NCBI RefSeq assembly: GCF_040581415.1
Contig: NZ_CP114014.1
Span: forward strand, 5,456,001-5,520,000
Length of the DNA stretch: 64,000 nt
DNA from: Paraconexibacter sp040581415
GTDB lineage: Bacteria; Actinomycetota; Thermoleophilia; Solirubrobacterales; Solirubrobacteraceae
Reading direction: 5' to 3'
The notes under the pieces were generated by a model. It saw only the letters and a program-made list of their open reading frames with translations, was not told the DNA's origin and searched no databases. A program made the translations under genes and the position numbers. Positions 14,891 to 23,128 of this stretch are shown piece after piece (position 1 is the stretch's first letter; each line of letters starts with the position of its first letter).

Positions 14891-15631
14891 ATGGCCGCGA
14901 CCCCTGCCGGGACCATCACCGAGCTGCACCGCTGGCCCGTCAAGTCGCTGGCCGGCGAGCCGGTCCCCACCTTCCTGGTCGACGACCGCGGGGTCGCCGG
15001 TGACCGCACGCACGCGCTCTTCGACAGCTTCAAGGACGCGCCGCGCCGGCTGACGGTGCGGCAGGAGCCGCGCATGCTCGCCTGGGCCGCGAGCTACGAC
15101 GGGGTGGACGTCGGAGCGGCCGACCCACCGCTCGCGCGCGTGACCGGGCCCGACGGCACGGACTACTCCTGGGACGACCCTGCCCTGCCCGGCGCGCTGT
15201 CCGCCGACCTCGGCCGGGCCGTGACCCTGCGCCGCGACGTCGCCGGGCAGCAGGACCTCGAGCGCTCCGTCCTGATCACGACGCAGGCGACGCTCGAGGC
15301 GGTCACCGCCGAGCTGGGCTACGAGCGCCTGGACCTGCGACGCATGCGGACCAACGTCCACGTGGACTTCGGGACGACCGTCCCTGCCTTCGCCGAGGAG
15401 ACATGGGAGGGTCGCCACATCACCCTCGGGGCGGCGCGCTTCGTGCTCCTGCACCCGTGCGTGCGCTGCGCGATCCCCACCCGGGATCCCGACACGGGCG
15501 TGAAGGACCCGCTGATCCTGCGCCACCTGACGCGCGAGCACGGCGGGCTCTTCGGGATGAACGCGCGCTACGTGGGGCCGGCAGACGGGACACGGGTGAG
15601 CGTCCAGGACGCGGTGACGGTCTCCGCCTGA
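14891..15631 (+). CDS. MOSC domain protein (molybdenum cofactor-associated)
   Basis: This 246-residue protein has an N-terminal MOSC_N-type beta barrel (ITELHRWPVKSLAGEPV, DRGVAGDRTHALFD) and a C-terminal MOSC domain (RRMRTNVHVDF, LLHPCVRCAIPTRDPDTG). The conserved Cys in HPCVRCAIPT is the position implicated in sulfur or Moco handling in YcbX/mARC proteins. Members reduce N-hydroxylated compounds or act in Moco sulfuration. There is no ferredoxin domain, so it would need a separate electron donor. It probably has its own leaderless start. Confidence 0.83.
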   Translation: MAATPAGTITELHRWPVKSLAGEPVPTFLVDDRGVAGDRTHALFDSFKDAPRRLTVRQEPRMLAWAASYDGVDVGAADPPLARVTGPDGTDYSWDDPALPGALSADLGRAVTLRRDVAGQQDLERSVLITTQATLEAVTAELGYERLDLRRMRTNVHVDFGTTVPAFAEETWEGRHITLGAARFVLLHPCVRCAIPTRDPDTGVKDPLILRHLTREHGGLFGMNARYVGPADGTRVSVQDAVTVSA

Positions 15632-15668
15632 GGTGGCGGCTCGCCGATCCCTGCAGGCCGCCCCGTCG

Positions 15669-15716
15669 CCGAACGTCGATTTCTCCGCGTCCTGCCGTGG
15701 GGGAACCGACGCTCGG
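15669..15716. repeat. 48-bp palindromic element, copy 1
   Basis: A 48-bp imperfect palindrome begins CCGAACGTCG and ends GACGCTCGG. The same length and layout occur 72 bp downstream. It lies in the gap between the convergent MOSC and MFS genes, where such REP-like elements are often found. Confidence 0.6.
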
Positions 15717-15740
15717 CACACCAGCCCAGCCATCCCGGCG

Positions 15741-15788
15741 CCGAACGTCGGTTTCCCCGTGCGTGGGCGCGGGAGAACGGACGTTCGG
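15741..15788. repeat. 48-bp palindromic element, copy 2
   Basis: The second 48-bp copy has a perfect 9-bp terminal inverted repeat, CCGAACGTC (15741-15749) with GACGTTCGG (15780-15788), and partial pairing further in. The shared ends and equal length argue for a repeated element rather than a chance hairpin. It may also stop both convergent transcripts. Confidence 0.62.
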
Positions 15789-15852
15789 AACGCGTCGGCG
15801 CGCGCTAGGCCGGTGGCGCGCGTCCGCTCGGCGCGTCGTCCGACGCCGCCGG

Positions 15853-17355
15853 TCAGGCCACCGAGTACTCGGAGTCGACCGGCGGCGGCGACGATGCATC
15901 GCCGTGGCCACCTGCAGCCGGCGGGCCGGCGACCGTCTGCAGCACGAAGATCGCCACCAGCAGCGCGACCCCGACCAGTCCGGCGCCCACGACGTAGCCC
16001 AGGTGGTAGCCGGAGTTCAGTGCGGTCGCCTCGATGACGCCATCCGCCCGTAGCTCGCTGGTGCGGTCGGCGGCCAGCGTCGCGAGCAGCGCCAGGCCCA
16101 CCGCTCCGCCGACCTGGACCGTGGTGTTGATGAGCCCGGACGCGAGGCCCGTGTCGCTCGGGGTCGCGCCCGACATCGCGAGCTGCATCAGCGGCGGGAA
16201 CGCCAGGCCGGCGCCGACACCCGTCAGCATCGTCGCGGGCAGGATGTCGATCAGGAACGTCCCGTCGTCCGGCGTGCGCGCGAAGAGCAGCAGGCCGCCG
16301 GTGAGGCAGACCAGCGTCGGGATCAGGACGGTGCGGGCGCCGAACCGCGACACGAGCTTCTCCGACGTGCGGAGGGACAGGATCGCCACGACAGCGGTGG
16401 ACGGCAGGAACGCGAGGCCCACCTGAAGCGGGCTGTAGTCCAGGACCTTGGTCATGTACAGCGCACCGAGGAAGAACTGCGTGAACAGGCCCGCGACCGT
16501 GAAGATCATCACGAGGTTCGCGCCGCTGACGTTGCGCGAGCGGAACAGCCGCAGCGGCATCAGCGGGTTGGAGGTGCGCTGCTGGCGCAGCAGGAAGCCG
16601 GTGAGCAGGACGACGGCCACGGCGAGCCCGGCGAGGGTCCGCGTCGAGCCCCAGCCCTGCTGCTCGACCTGGAGGATCGTGTAGACGAACAGCATCAGGC
16701 CGCTGACGATCAGCAGCGTGCCCGGGACGTCCGCCCCCTGCTTGAGCCCGAGACCCTTGTCGTCCGCGACCAGACGGCGGGCCATGACGCCGGTGGCGAT
16801 CCCGATCGGGATGTTGACGAGGAAGATCCAGTGCCAGCTGATCGCGTCGGTGAGGATGCCGCCGGCCAGCAGGCCGACCGAGCCGCCGCCCGCCGCCACG
16901 AAGCCGAAGACGCCGATCGCCTTCGCCTGCTCCTTCGGCTCGGGGAACATCATCACGATCATCCCGAGCACGACCGAGGAGGTCAGAGCGCCGCCGACAC
17001 CCTGGACGAACCGCGCGGCGACGAGCACCTCCTGCGTCGGCGACAGCGCGCACGCGAGCGACGCCAGCGTGAAGACCACCAGGCCGACCAGGAAGATGCG
17101 CCGGCGGCCGGCCAGGTCGCCGAGGCGTCCCGCCAGCAGCAGGAGGCCGCCGAACGCGATCAGGTAGGCGTTGACGACCCACGCGAGGCCGGACTCGGAG
17201 AAGTCGAGGTCCTCCTGGATCGTCGGCAGCGCGACGTTCACGATCGTGCTGTCGAGGACGATCATCAGGACGCCCGTGCAGAGGACGTAGAGGGCCAGCC
17301 AGCGCTGACGGTCGGTGAGGGGCGTCGGCTCGTGCGGCGCGGTATCGGCGGTCAT
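15853..17355 (-). CDS. MFS multidrug exporter, DHA2 (EmrB/QacA) family
   Basis: This 500-residue integral membrane protein has the 14-helix DHA2 layout. Motifs are LDSTIVNVALPTI (motif D1), GRLGDLAGRRRIFLVGL (motif A), RFVQGVGGALTS (motif B), and WHWIFLVNIPIGI in helix 6. These proton-driven exporters remove drugs or small metabolites. The ATG at 17355 opens into a short divergent region shared with an HxlR-type regulator at 17446, so the exporter is probably controlled by that regulator. Confidence 0.9.
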   Translation of the reverse strand: MTADTAPHEPTPLTDRQRWLALYVLCTGVLMIVLDSTIVNVALPTIQEDLDFSESGLAWVVNAYLIAFGGLLLLAGRLGDLAGRRRIFLVGLVVFTLASLACALSPTQEVLVAARFVQGVGGALTSSVVLGMIVMMFPEPKEQAKAIGVFGFVAAGGGSVGLLAGGILTDAISWHWIFLVNIPIGIATGVMARRLVADDKGLGLKQGADVPGTLLIVSGLMLFVYTILQVEQQGWGSTRTLAGLAVAVVLLTGFLLRQQRTSNPLMPLRLFRSRNVSGANLVMIFTVAGLFTQFFLGALYMTKVLDYSPLQVGLAFLPSTAVVAILSLRTSEKLVSRFGARTVLIPTLVCLTGGLLLFARTPDDGTFLIDILPATMLTGVGAGLAFPPLMQLAMSGATPSDTGLASGLINTTVQVGGAVGLALLATLAADRTSELRADGVIEATALNSGYHLGYVVGAGLVGVALLVAIFVLQTVAGPPAAGGHGDASSPPPVDSEYSVA

Positions 17356-17410
17356 CTACGACAAGGAATAGCACATAGCTGCTGTCGATCGTCGGTCGCA
17401 GCAACTCATT

Positions 17411-17427
17411 AGTTGGAATATCCGACT
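17411..17427. promoter_or_regulatory. Inverted repeat between exporter and HxlR genes, candidate operator
   Basis: AGTTGGAATATCCGACT is a 17-bp imperfect palindrome (AGTnGGAnTnTCCnACT) in the divergent region, just upstream of the HxlR -10-like hexamer. Position and symmetry fit a dimeric winged-helix regulator site; binding is inferred. Confidence 0.45.
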
Positions 17428-17433
17428 CTTTGG

Positions 17434-17439
17434 TAGGAT
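17434..17439 (+). promoter_or_regulatory. -10-like box for leaderless HxlR mRNA
   Basis: TAGGAT ends 6 nt before the ATG at 17446. No Shine-Dalgarno is present. It sits directly after the inverted repeat at 17411-17427, so a bound regulator would block it. Confidence 0.5.
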
Positions 17440-17445
17440 CGACCG

Positions 17446-18123
17446 ATGGCACAGAAGAAGCGCACCTACGGGGACGCCTGCGGCGTCGCTCGGGCCCTGG
17501 ACCTCGTCGGCGAGCGCTGGGCGCTGATGGCCGTCCGCGAGCTGCTGCTCGGCCCCAAGCGGTTCACGGACCTCCGTGACGGCCTGCCGCACGTGAGCGC
17601 CGACGTCCTCTCGCAGCGCCTGCGCGAGCTCGAGCGCGCGGGCATCGTGGCCCGCCGGACGCTGGCACCGCCCGCCGCATCGAAGGTCTACGAGCTGACG
17701 CCCTGGGGCCGGGACCTCGAGGACGTCGTCCTCGCGCTGGGCCGGTTCGGCGCCCAGGCGCCCGACTCCCCGGACGGCGTGGGCACGAGCTTCGACGCGC
17801 ACCTGCTCTCGATGCGCACGCTGTTCTCCCCGCTGCGCGCCCGCGACTTCGCGCTGACGGTCGACCTGCACCTCGACGGACAGCACTTCCGCACGTCCGT
17901 CTCGGACCAGGTCTACTCGCTGGAGCGCGGCGACAGCGACGCACCGGACGTCGTGATCACCGCCGACCCCGGCGTCCTGCTGGACGTCGTGCACGGCCGT
18001 GCGGAGCTCGACGACGCCCTCGCCGCCGGGACGATCGCCGTCGAGGGTGACTGCAAGCAGGCGCGGCACTACCTGACGCTCTTCCCGCTGCCGGATCCCG
18101 CGGAGGTTCCGGCCGCCGCCTGA
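17446..18123 (+). CDS. HxlR-type winged-helix regulator with C-terminal SCP2-like domain
   Basis: This 225-residue protein has an HxlR HTH at 1-100: ACGVARALDLVGERWALMAVRELLLG, then FTDLRDGLPHVSADVLSQRLRELE and a wing with KVYELTPWGRDLE. Classical HxlR proteins are about 110-130 residues. Here residues about 125-220 add an SCP2/sterol-carrier-like domain (FALTVDLHLDGQHFR, DVVITADPGVLLDVV), a known actinobacterial fusion that could bind a lipophilic ligand. It is divergent from the MFS exporter, which is its likely target. It converges on the ABC permease with 15 bp between. Confidence 0.8.
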   Translation: MAQKKRTYGDACGVARALDLVGERWALMAVRELLLGPKRFTDLRDGLPHVSADVLSQRLRELERAGIVARRTLAPPAASKVYELTPWGRDLEDVVLALGRFGAQAPDSPDGVGTSFDAHLLSMRTLFSPLRARDFALTVDLHLDGQHFRTSVSDQVYSLERGDSDAPDVVITADPGVLLDVVHGRAELDDALAAGTIAVEGDCKQARHYLTLFPLPDPAEVPAAA

Positions 18124-18138
18124 GGCCTCGGCGCGCCG

Positions 18139-19020
18139 TCAGTCCGACGTCACGCGGTTGAAGGCGCGCACGGCGAGCGGGGCCGTGATCGCGATGATCG
18201 CCACCGCCCAGATCACGGTGTAGAGCACCGGGTGCTGGAGCGGCCACGCGTCGCTCGAGCCCGCGACGACGTCCGGGTTGCCGAACTGGGCCCGCAGCGC
18301 GCCCGACAGCGACGTCACGGGATTCCACTCGGCGAAGGTGCGCAGCACCCCCGGCAGCGTGTCCACCGGGACGAACGTGCTGGCCAGGAACGTGATCGGG
18401 AAGATGCCGGTGAAGGCGACTCCCTGCACGGCCTGAGGCGTCGAGAGCAGGCTGCCCATGAGGATGCCCACCCACGTCATCGCGAACTGGAACAGCACCA
18501 TCAGGGCGTAGCCGCCGAGGGCGTCGAGCACCCCGGTGTGGATCCGCCACCCGACGACCAGCCCCGCCAGCGACATCAGGATGATCGGCAGCAGGCCGAT
18601 CAGGACCGCGGCCATCGCGCGTCCGGTGAGGACGGCGCTGCGGGCGATCGGCAGCGTCCGGAAGCGGTCGATCGCACCGGTGGAGCGGTCGGTGGTGAGC
18701 CCGATGGCGATGCCGAAGCAGCCGAAGACGACCGTCTGGGCGAAGATGCCGCCGAGCAGGAACTCCTTGTAGCTGCCGCCCTGGGGCACGGAGATCGCGC
18801 CGCCGAACACGTAGGCGAAGAGCAGCACGAACATGATCGGCTGGATCGTCGCGTCGGTCAGCATCTCGGGCTGGCGGCGGATGTGCTTCAGGCTGCGCCG
18901 GGCGATGACCCACGAGTCGCCGACCAGCGCGAAGCGGCCGGGCACCGCGGGCGGGTTGCTGCGCGGGGTCATCCCGGGCGTGGCCGCCGGGGCGGACACC
19001 GGCTTGGTCAGGTCGGTCAT
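18139..19020 (-). CDS. ABC-2 type exporter permease (DrrB-like)
   Basis: This 293-residue membrane protein has six predicted helices and an N-terminal cytoplasmic segment. The ABC-2 fold is shown by RRSLKHIRRQPEMLTDATIQP, VFGGAISVPQGGSYKEFLLGG, and the conserved TDRSTGAIDRFRTLPI loop. NPVTSLSGALRAQFG near the end is typical of DrrB permeases. It partners the ATPase encoded upstream; the ATG at 19020 overlaps that gene's TGA by 4 bp. Such systems export drugs or lipids; the substrate is unknown. Confidence 0.87.
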   Translation of the reverse strand: MTDLTKPVSAPAATPGMTPRSNPPAVPGRFALVGDSWVIARRSLKHIRRQPEMLTDATIQPIMFVLLFAYVFGGAISVPQGGSYKEFLLGGIFAQTVVFGCFGIAIGLTTDRSTGAIDRFRTLPIARSAVLTGRAMAAVLIGLLPIILMSLAGLVVGWRIHTGVLDALGGYALMVLFQFAMTWVGILMGSLLSTPQAVQGVAFTGIFPITFLASTFVPVDTLPGVLRTFAEWNPVTSLSGALRAQFGNPDVVAGSSDAWPLQHPVLYTVIWAVAIIAITAPLAVRAFNRVTSD

Positions 19021-19991
19021 GGTGCGGGCTCCTCGCTCGCGGAATCGGTGGCACTGCGGCCGGTGAGCTCGAGGAAGACCTCGTCCAGCGTGGCGGCCCG
19101 CAGCGCGAGCTCGTCGACCTCGATGCCGGCGTCGGCCAGCGCGCCGGCGACGGCGGCCACCGCGGCCGCGCCACCGGTGGTCGCCACGACCACCGCATCG
19201 CCGTCGGCGTCGAAGGTCGCCTCGGCCCCCGCCGCCTCGGCGACGATCCGCAGGGCGTCGGCGCGGCGGGCCGGGTCGCGCAGGCCGGCGCGGATCTGCT
19301 CCCCGCCGATCTGGCGCTTGAGCTCACGGGCGCTGCCGCTGGCGATCACCCGGCCCTGGTCGACGACGAGGATGTGGTCGGCGAGGCGCTCGGCCTCCTC
19401 GAGGTACTGCGTGGTCAGGAGGATCGTGACGCCGCTCTCGACGAGCGTGTCCAGGACCTCCCAGAGCTCGTTGCGGGCACGCGGGTCCAGCCCCGTGGTG
19501 GGCTCGTCGAGGAACAGGACGTCCGGCGTGGCGACCAGCGTCGCCGCCAGGTCCAGGCGCCGCCGCATCCCGCCCGAGTACTTGCCGACGACACGCTCCG
19601 CGGCGTCGACGAGCGAGAACTGCCTGAGCAGCTCGTCCGCCCGCGCCTTCGCCCGGCTGCGGCCGAGGTGGTAGAGCTCGCCGATCATCACGAGGTTCTC
19701 GCGGCCGGTGAGCAGCTCGTCGACGGTCGCGTCCTGCGCGGCGAACCCGATCCGCCGGCGCACCTCGGTCGGGTCCCGCATGACGTCGTAGCCGGCGACG
19801 CTGGCACGGCCCTCGTCGGGGGCGCTGAGCGTGACGAGCATCCGCACCATCGTCGTCTTGCCCGCACCGTTGGGCCCGAGGACCGCGGTCACGCTGCCCG
19901 CTCTGACGCTGAGGTCGATCCCCGCGACCGCCGTCATGTCTCCGAAACGCTTGACGAGGCCGGTTGCCTCGATGGCCAGATCCGTACTCAC
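19017..19991 (-). CDS. ABC exporter ATP-binding protein (DrrA-like)
   Basis: This 324-residue ATPase has Walker A GPNGAGKTT, Q-loop FAAQDATVDELLTG, signature YSGGMRRRLDLA, Walker B VLFLDEPTTGLD, and the H-loop position as Gln in LLTTQYLEEAERLAD. The switch residue is Gln in DrrA-type daunorubicin transporters as well. A C-terminal domain of about 90 residues ends with EVDELALRAATLDEVFLELTG, also typical of DrrA. The GTG at 19991 is chosen because it opens the family N-terminus (TDLAIEATGLVKRFG). It drives the permease encoded immediately downstream. Confidence 0.9.
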   Translation of the reverse strand: MSTDLAIEATGLVKRFGDMTAVAGIDLSVRAGSVTAVLGPNGAGKTTMVRMLVTLSAPDEGRASVAGYDVMRDPTEVRRRIGFAAQDATVDELLTGRENLVMIGELYHLGRSRAKARADELLRQFSLVDAAERVVGKYSGGMRRRLDLAATLVATPDVLFLDEPTTGLDPRARNELWEVLDTLVESGVTILLTTQYLEEAERLADHILVVDQGRVIASGSARELKRQIGGEQIRAGLRDPARRADALRIVAEAAGAEATFDADGDAVVVATTGGAAAVAAVAGALADAGIEVDELALRAATLDEVFLELTGRSATDSASEEPAP

Positions 19992-20106
19992 GGCGACCAC
20001 GAAAGCACAGACGGACGACGGGACGCGGTCCGGCGGGCCGTCCACCGCCGTCCGTCGCGCGGCGCCCCCGGGGACGGCGGGTTCGAGTCCCCGTGGCCCG
20101 TCGCCG

Positions 20107-20838
20107 TCAGGCGTTGGCCCACGACGCGAGCTCGACGAGCTTGGCGTCCGGCACCGTCGACGGCGCGTCGATCACGCAGGTATGACCGTCCTGGGTCCAG
20201 GTGACCGTCGTGCGCCCGTCGGCCTTCGCCACGCGGTAGGTCCCCGGGCCACTCCGGACGTCGCGGCCCGCGGGCGCCCCGCCGATCGGCTCCCCGGCGA
20301 CGATCGAGTAGCCGAGCGTCGCGCCCTTCTCATTGCGGTAGAAGACCGTCCGCACGCTCCGTCCCGCAGCCTCGTCGGACCGTTGGCCGGTCGCGACCCA
20401 GCGGAACTTGCCCTCCCAGTCGGGGAACGGGAGCCCCTCGACCTCGGCGTCGAGGCTCGCTTTCTGGGCCGGGCCCGGCGGCGGGGCGGCCGCCGGCGCC
20501 GGACCTGTCGCGGGCAGGCGGCCGATCGAGGCGACCTGGACCGCGGTCGGCCCCCCGGGGCCGTCGCCCGACCCGCCGAGCGCGAGCACCAGGGCGATCA
20601 CGGCAGCGGCGAGCACGCCGCCGCCGGCCAGGACGCGTGCCCGCGCGACGCCGAACCAGCCCGCTCGGCGCGCCGGGACCGCCTTCGCGCGGTCGCGCTC
20701 GATCGCCTCGCGCAGGGAGTGGGGTGCGAGCGTCCGTGGGTCGGCGACGGCGGCAGCGATCAGCGCCGCGCCGCGGTCGGCGAGGGCCTGCTCCTCGTCG
20801 GTGAGGGGGGTGGTGTCGTCGGGGTCGTGGTCGGCCAT
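20107..20838 (-). CDS. Membrane protein, probable anti-sigma factor
   Basis: This 243-residue single-pass protein follows the ECF sigma gene by 3 bp on the same strand. It has a cytoplasmic N-terminus of about 68 residues (TDEEQALADRGAALIAAAV), a transmembrane helix at about 71-90 (VLAGGGVLAAAVIALVLAL), a Pro/Ala-rich linker, and an extracytoplasmic domain of about 120 residues with one Cys (GHTCVIDAPS). The zinc-binding HxxxCxxC anti-sigma motif is absent, so it is not a ZAS protein. Role as anti-sigma is inferred from topology and gene order. Confidence 0.68.
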   Translation of the reverse strand: MADHDPDDTTPLTDEEQALADRGAALIAAAVADPRTLAPHSLREAIERDRAKAVPARRAGWFGVARARVLAGGGVLAAAVIALVLALGGSGDGPGGPTAVQVASIGRLPATGPAPAAAPPPGPAQKASLDAEVEGLPFPDWEGKFRWVATGQRSDEAAGRSVRTVFYRNEKGATLGYSIVAGEPIGGAPAGRDVRSGPGTYRVAKADGRTTVTWTQDGHTCVIDAPSTVPDAKLVELASWANA

Positions 20839-20841
20839 CGG

Positions 20842-21369
20842 TCAGCGCTCACCATCCAGGACGCCGGCAGGGCCCGAATCCATCCCGCGGGCCACCTGAA
20901 GGCGTGCGCGGTAGACACGCGAGGTGATCGTCGCCTCCTTCGTACCCAGAAGCGCGGCAGCCTCTCCATAGCTGAGGCCGACCACGTCGACGGCCACGAG
21001 CGCATCCCGGTAGACGTCGTTCAGGCCCGCGATGACGCCGAAGACCTCGCGGGTCTCCGCAGCACGCTCGGGCTGGGTCCGGTTCGACGGGTCGGCGGGT
21101 TCGTAGCCCTCCGGTGCGTCGACGGGCGCGATCCGGCGGGCGGCGGCCCGCCGCGAGCTGATGAACGTGTTACGCAGCACCTGCATCAGGTAGCCGATGT
21201 CGTCGTCGCCCCGGACGCGGCGCGGCTTGGCCAGCACCTTCGCGAACGTGTCCTGCACGAGGTCCTCGGCGTCCGTGCGGGAGCCGCACAGCGACCACGC
21301 TGCGCGGTACAGCCGGTCGACGTGGTCGCCCAGCGTGTCCGTGTCGAGGATGCGTCCCGCGTCCACCAT
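20842..21369 (-). CDS. ECF-type RNA polymerase sigma factor
   Basis: This 175-residue sigma factor has region 2 (HVDRLYRAAWSLCGSRTDAEDLVQDTFAKVLAKPRR in part) and region 4 (LNDVYRDALVAVDVVGLSY, then GEAAALLGTKEATITSRVYRAR). It has the short inter-domain linker typical of ECF proteins. It is followed at 3 bp by a membrane protein gene that is its probable anti-sigma factor. The ATG at 21369 gives a normal N-terminus. The regulon cannot be inferred; the region upstream is shared with the divergent MarR gene. Confidence 0.87.
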   Translation of the reverse strand: MVDAGRILDTDTLGDHVDRLYRAAWSLCGSRTDAEDLVQDTFAKVLAKPRRVRGDDDIGYLMQVLRNTFISSRRAAARRIAPVDAPEGYEPADPSNRTQPERAAETREVFGVIAGLNDVYRDALVAVDVVGLSYGEAAALLGTKEATITSRVYRARLQVARGMDSGPAGVLDGER

Positions 21370-21497
21370 CCGTTCGCGACGTTACCGGGACCGAGCGACA
21401 TCGCGCCATGTCGTGGCTTGGCTGCGCGGCAGCCCGACGTCCGATGGTTCGCCGTCGAAATGATCGCCGTCCTGGATTACCGTCGCAGGCCACCACG

Positions 21498-21503
21498 TAT
21501 CAT
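21498..21503 (+). promoter_or_regulatory. -10-like box for leaderless MarR mRNA
   Basis: TATCAT ends 7 nt before the GTG at 21511. The intervening CGAGGGG abuts the start codon too closely to act as a normal Shine-Dalgarno. Confidence 0.45.
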
Positions 21504-21510
21504 CGAGGGG

Positions 21511-21951
21511 GTGAGCACCCCCGCCGCCGAGCAGACGTCCGCCGCCTCCGAGGCGTGGCGCCTGATGGGCCGGTTGTTCCAGGCGAACCGGGGCGCGCTC
21601 TTTCAGGCGTGCAGCGAGGTCAGCCTGTCGCCGCCGCAGGTCATGGCGCTGCGGCTGCTCGACCCCGAGCGGCCGATGCCGATGAGCGAGCTCGCCGGCC
21701 TGATGCACTGCGACAACTCGAACATCACCGGGATCGTCGACCGGCTCGAGTCCCGGGGGCTCGTCGAACGCCGGCCGGCCACCCACGACCGACGCGTGAA
21801 GCACCTGCTCGTCACCGCGGACGGCGCGGCCACCCGAGGTCGCGTGGAGGCGCTGCTCGCGCATCCGCCGGAAGCGCTGCTGACCCTCAGCGTGGCTGAG
21901 CAACGCCAGCTGCTGGCGCTGATCAGCAAGGCCGTCGCCGAGGAGCCCTAG
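21511..21951 (+). CDS. MarR family transcriptional regulator
   Basis: This 146-residue winged-helix protein has helices SEAWRLMGRLFQANRGALFQ, the recognition region MPMSELAGLMHCDNSNITGIVDRLESRG, and the wing LVERRPATHDRRVKHLLVT with the conserved DxR. MarR dimers usually repress a nearby transport or oxidative-stress gene and respond to small phenolics or thiol oxidation. The single Cys in MHCDNSN lies in the recognition segment. It converges on citrate synthase and is divergent from the ECF gene. The GTG at 21511 is preferred over an upstream ATG at 21461. Confidence 0.83.
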   Translation: MSTPAAEQTSAASEAWRLMGRLFQANRGALFQACSEVSLSPPQVMALRLLDPERPMPMSELAGLMHCDNSNITGIVDRLESRGLVERRPATHDRRVKHLLVTADGAATRGRVEALLAHPPEALLTLSVAEQRQLLALISKAVAEEP

Positions 21952-21960
21952 GCGACCGCG

Positions 21961-23055
21961 TCAGGCGACCGCGTCGACCGGGCGCGGGCCTTCGCCGACG
22001 TAGATCGCCGTCGGGCGGATCAGGCGGGCCTCGCGCTTCTGCTCGAGGATGTGGGCCGACCAGCCGGCGACACGGGCGCACGTGAACATCGGCGTGAAGA
22101 GGTCGGCCGGGACCTCGGCCAGGTCGAGGATCACCGCGGACCAGAACTCGACGTTGGTCGCAAGGACACGGTCGGGCTTGCGCGCCTTGAGCTCGGCGAG
22201 CGCCGCCTTCTCGAGTGCCTCGGCGACGGCGAAGCGCGGTGACCCGAGCTCGGACGCCACCCGGCGCAGGACGCGGGCACGCGGGTCCTCGGCGCGGTAG
22301 ACGCGGTGACCGAAGCCCATCAGCCGCTCACCGGAGTCGAGGGCCTGCTTGACCCACTTCTCGGCGTCGCCCATGGCCTCGACGCCCTCGATCATCTTCA
22401 GCACGCGCGACGGCGCGCCGCCGTGCAGCGGGCCGCTCAGCGCACCGACGGCGGAGGACAGCGCCGCAGCGCAGTCGGCCCCGGTCGACGTCACCACGCG
22501 CGCTGTGAAGGTGGAGGCGTTCATCCCGTGCTCGGCAGCGGAGATCCAGTAGGCGTCGATCGCCTTCGCGTGGCTCGGGTCGACCTCGCCCCGCCAGCGC
22601 ATGAGGAAGCGCTCGGCGATCGTCGCCTGCTCGTCGATGACGGACTGCGGCACCCACGGCTGCCCGAGGCCACGCGCCGACTGCGCGACGAAGCTCAGCG
22701 CCTGCACGGACGCGCGCGCGAGGTCGTCCCGCGCCTGCTCGTCGCTGATGTCGATGACGGCCTTGTAGCCGTACTCGGGCGCCAGCATCGCCAGCGCGCT
22801 CTGGACGTCGACGCGATGGTCGCCGGAGCGCACGAGCAGGGGGTGCGGCTGCGCGGGCGCGAGGCCGGGCTCGAAGCTGCCGTCCACGAGCAGGCCCCAG
22901 ACCTGCTCGTACGGGACCTTGCCGACGAGGTCCTCGATGTCGACGCCGCGGTAGCGCAGCGCCCCGCCTTCCTTGTCCGGCTCGGCGATGGTCGTGGCGA
23001 AGGCGACGACGCCCTCGAGCCCGCTCTGTACCGCGCTGGTGTCAACTGTGCTCAT
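21961..23055 (-). CDS. Citrate synthase
   Basis: This 364-residue enzyme condenses acetyl-CoA with oxaloacetate at the entry to the TCA cycle. Active-site motifs are SAAEHGMNASTFTARVV (the HGMNAS histidine), GPLHGGAPSRVL, MGFGHRVYRAEDPRA (second His and Arg), and the catalytic Asp/Glu region NVEFWSAVILD. The length matches compact actinobacterial CitA-type synthases, which could act on propionyl-CoA (methylcitrate) as well; no prp genes are adjacent. The TAGGCT -10-like hexamer sits 6 nt upstream of the ATG at 23055, divergent from the amidase. Confidence 0.9.
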   Translation of the reverse strand: MSTVDTSAVQSGLEGVVAFATTIAEPDKEGGALRYRGVDIEDLVGKVPYEQVWGLLVDGSFEPGLAPAQPHPLLVRSGDHRVDVQSALAMLAPEYGYKAVIDISDEQARDDLARASVQALSFVAQSARGLGQPWVPQSVIDEQATIAERFLMRWRGEVDPSHAKAIDAYWISAAEHGMNASTFTARVVTSTGADCAAALSSAVGALSGPLHGGAPSRVLKMIEGVEAMGDAEKWVKQALDSGERLMGFGHRVYRAEDPRARVLRRVASELGSPRFAVAEALEKAALAELKARKPDRVLATNVEFWSAVILDLAEVPADLFTPMFTCARVAGWSAHILEQKREARLIRPTAIYVGEGPRPVDAVA

Positions 23056-23061
23056 GGCGCG

Positions 23062-23121
23062 AGCCTAACGTCACGAAGTGAGGCGGTTCTTCCCTTTCCG
23101 GGCACGGCGGCCGCGTAGGCT
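23062..23121. promoter_or_regulatory. Divergent leaderless promoters of citrate synthase and amidase
   Basis: The same hexamer, TAGGCT, occurs on both strands: minus strand 23067-23062, 6 nt before the citrate synthase ATG, and plus strand 23116-23121, 7 nt before the amidase ATG. No Shine-Dalgarno precedes either start. Confidence 0.52.
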
Positions 23122-23128
23122 CGCGTCC

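Noticed and set aside
15633..16037. Open frame after the MOSC gene
   Set aside because: It is generated by the palindromic repeats and the reverse strand of the MFS gene, with low-complexity protein.
20075..20105. GGTTCGAGTCC sequence resembling a tRNA T-loop
   Set aside because: The flanking bases do not pair into a T stem, and no acceptor, D or anticodon arms could be folded in the preceding 80 bases.
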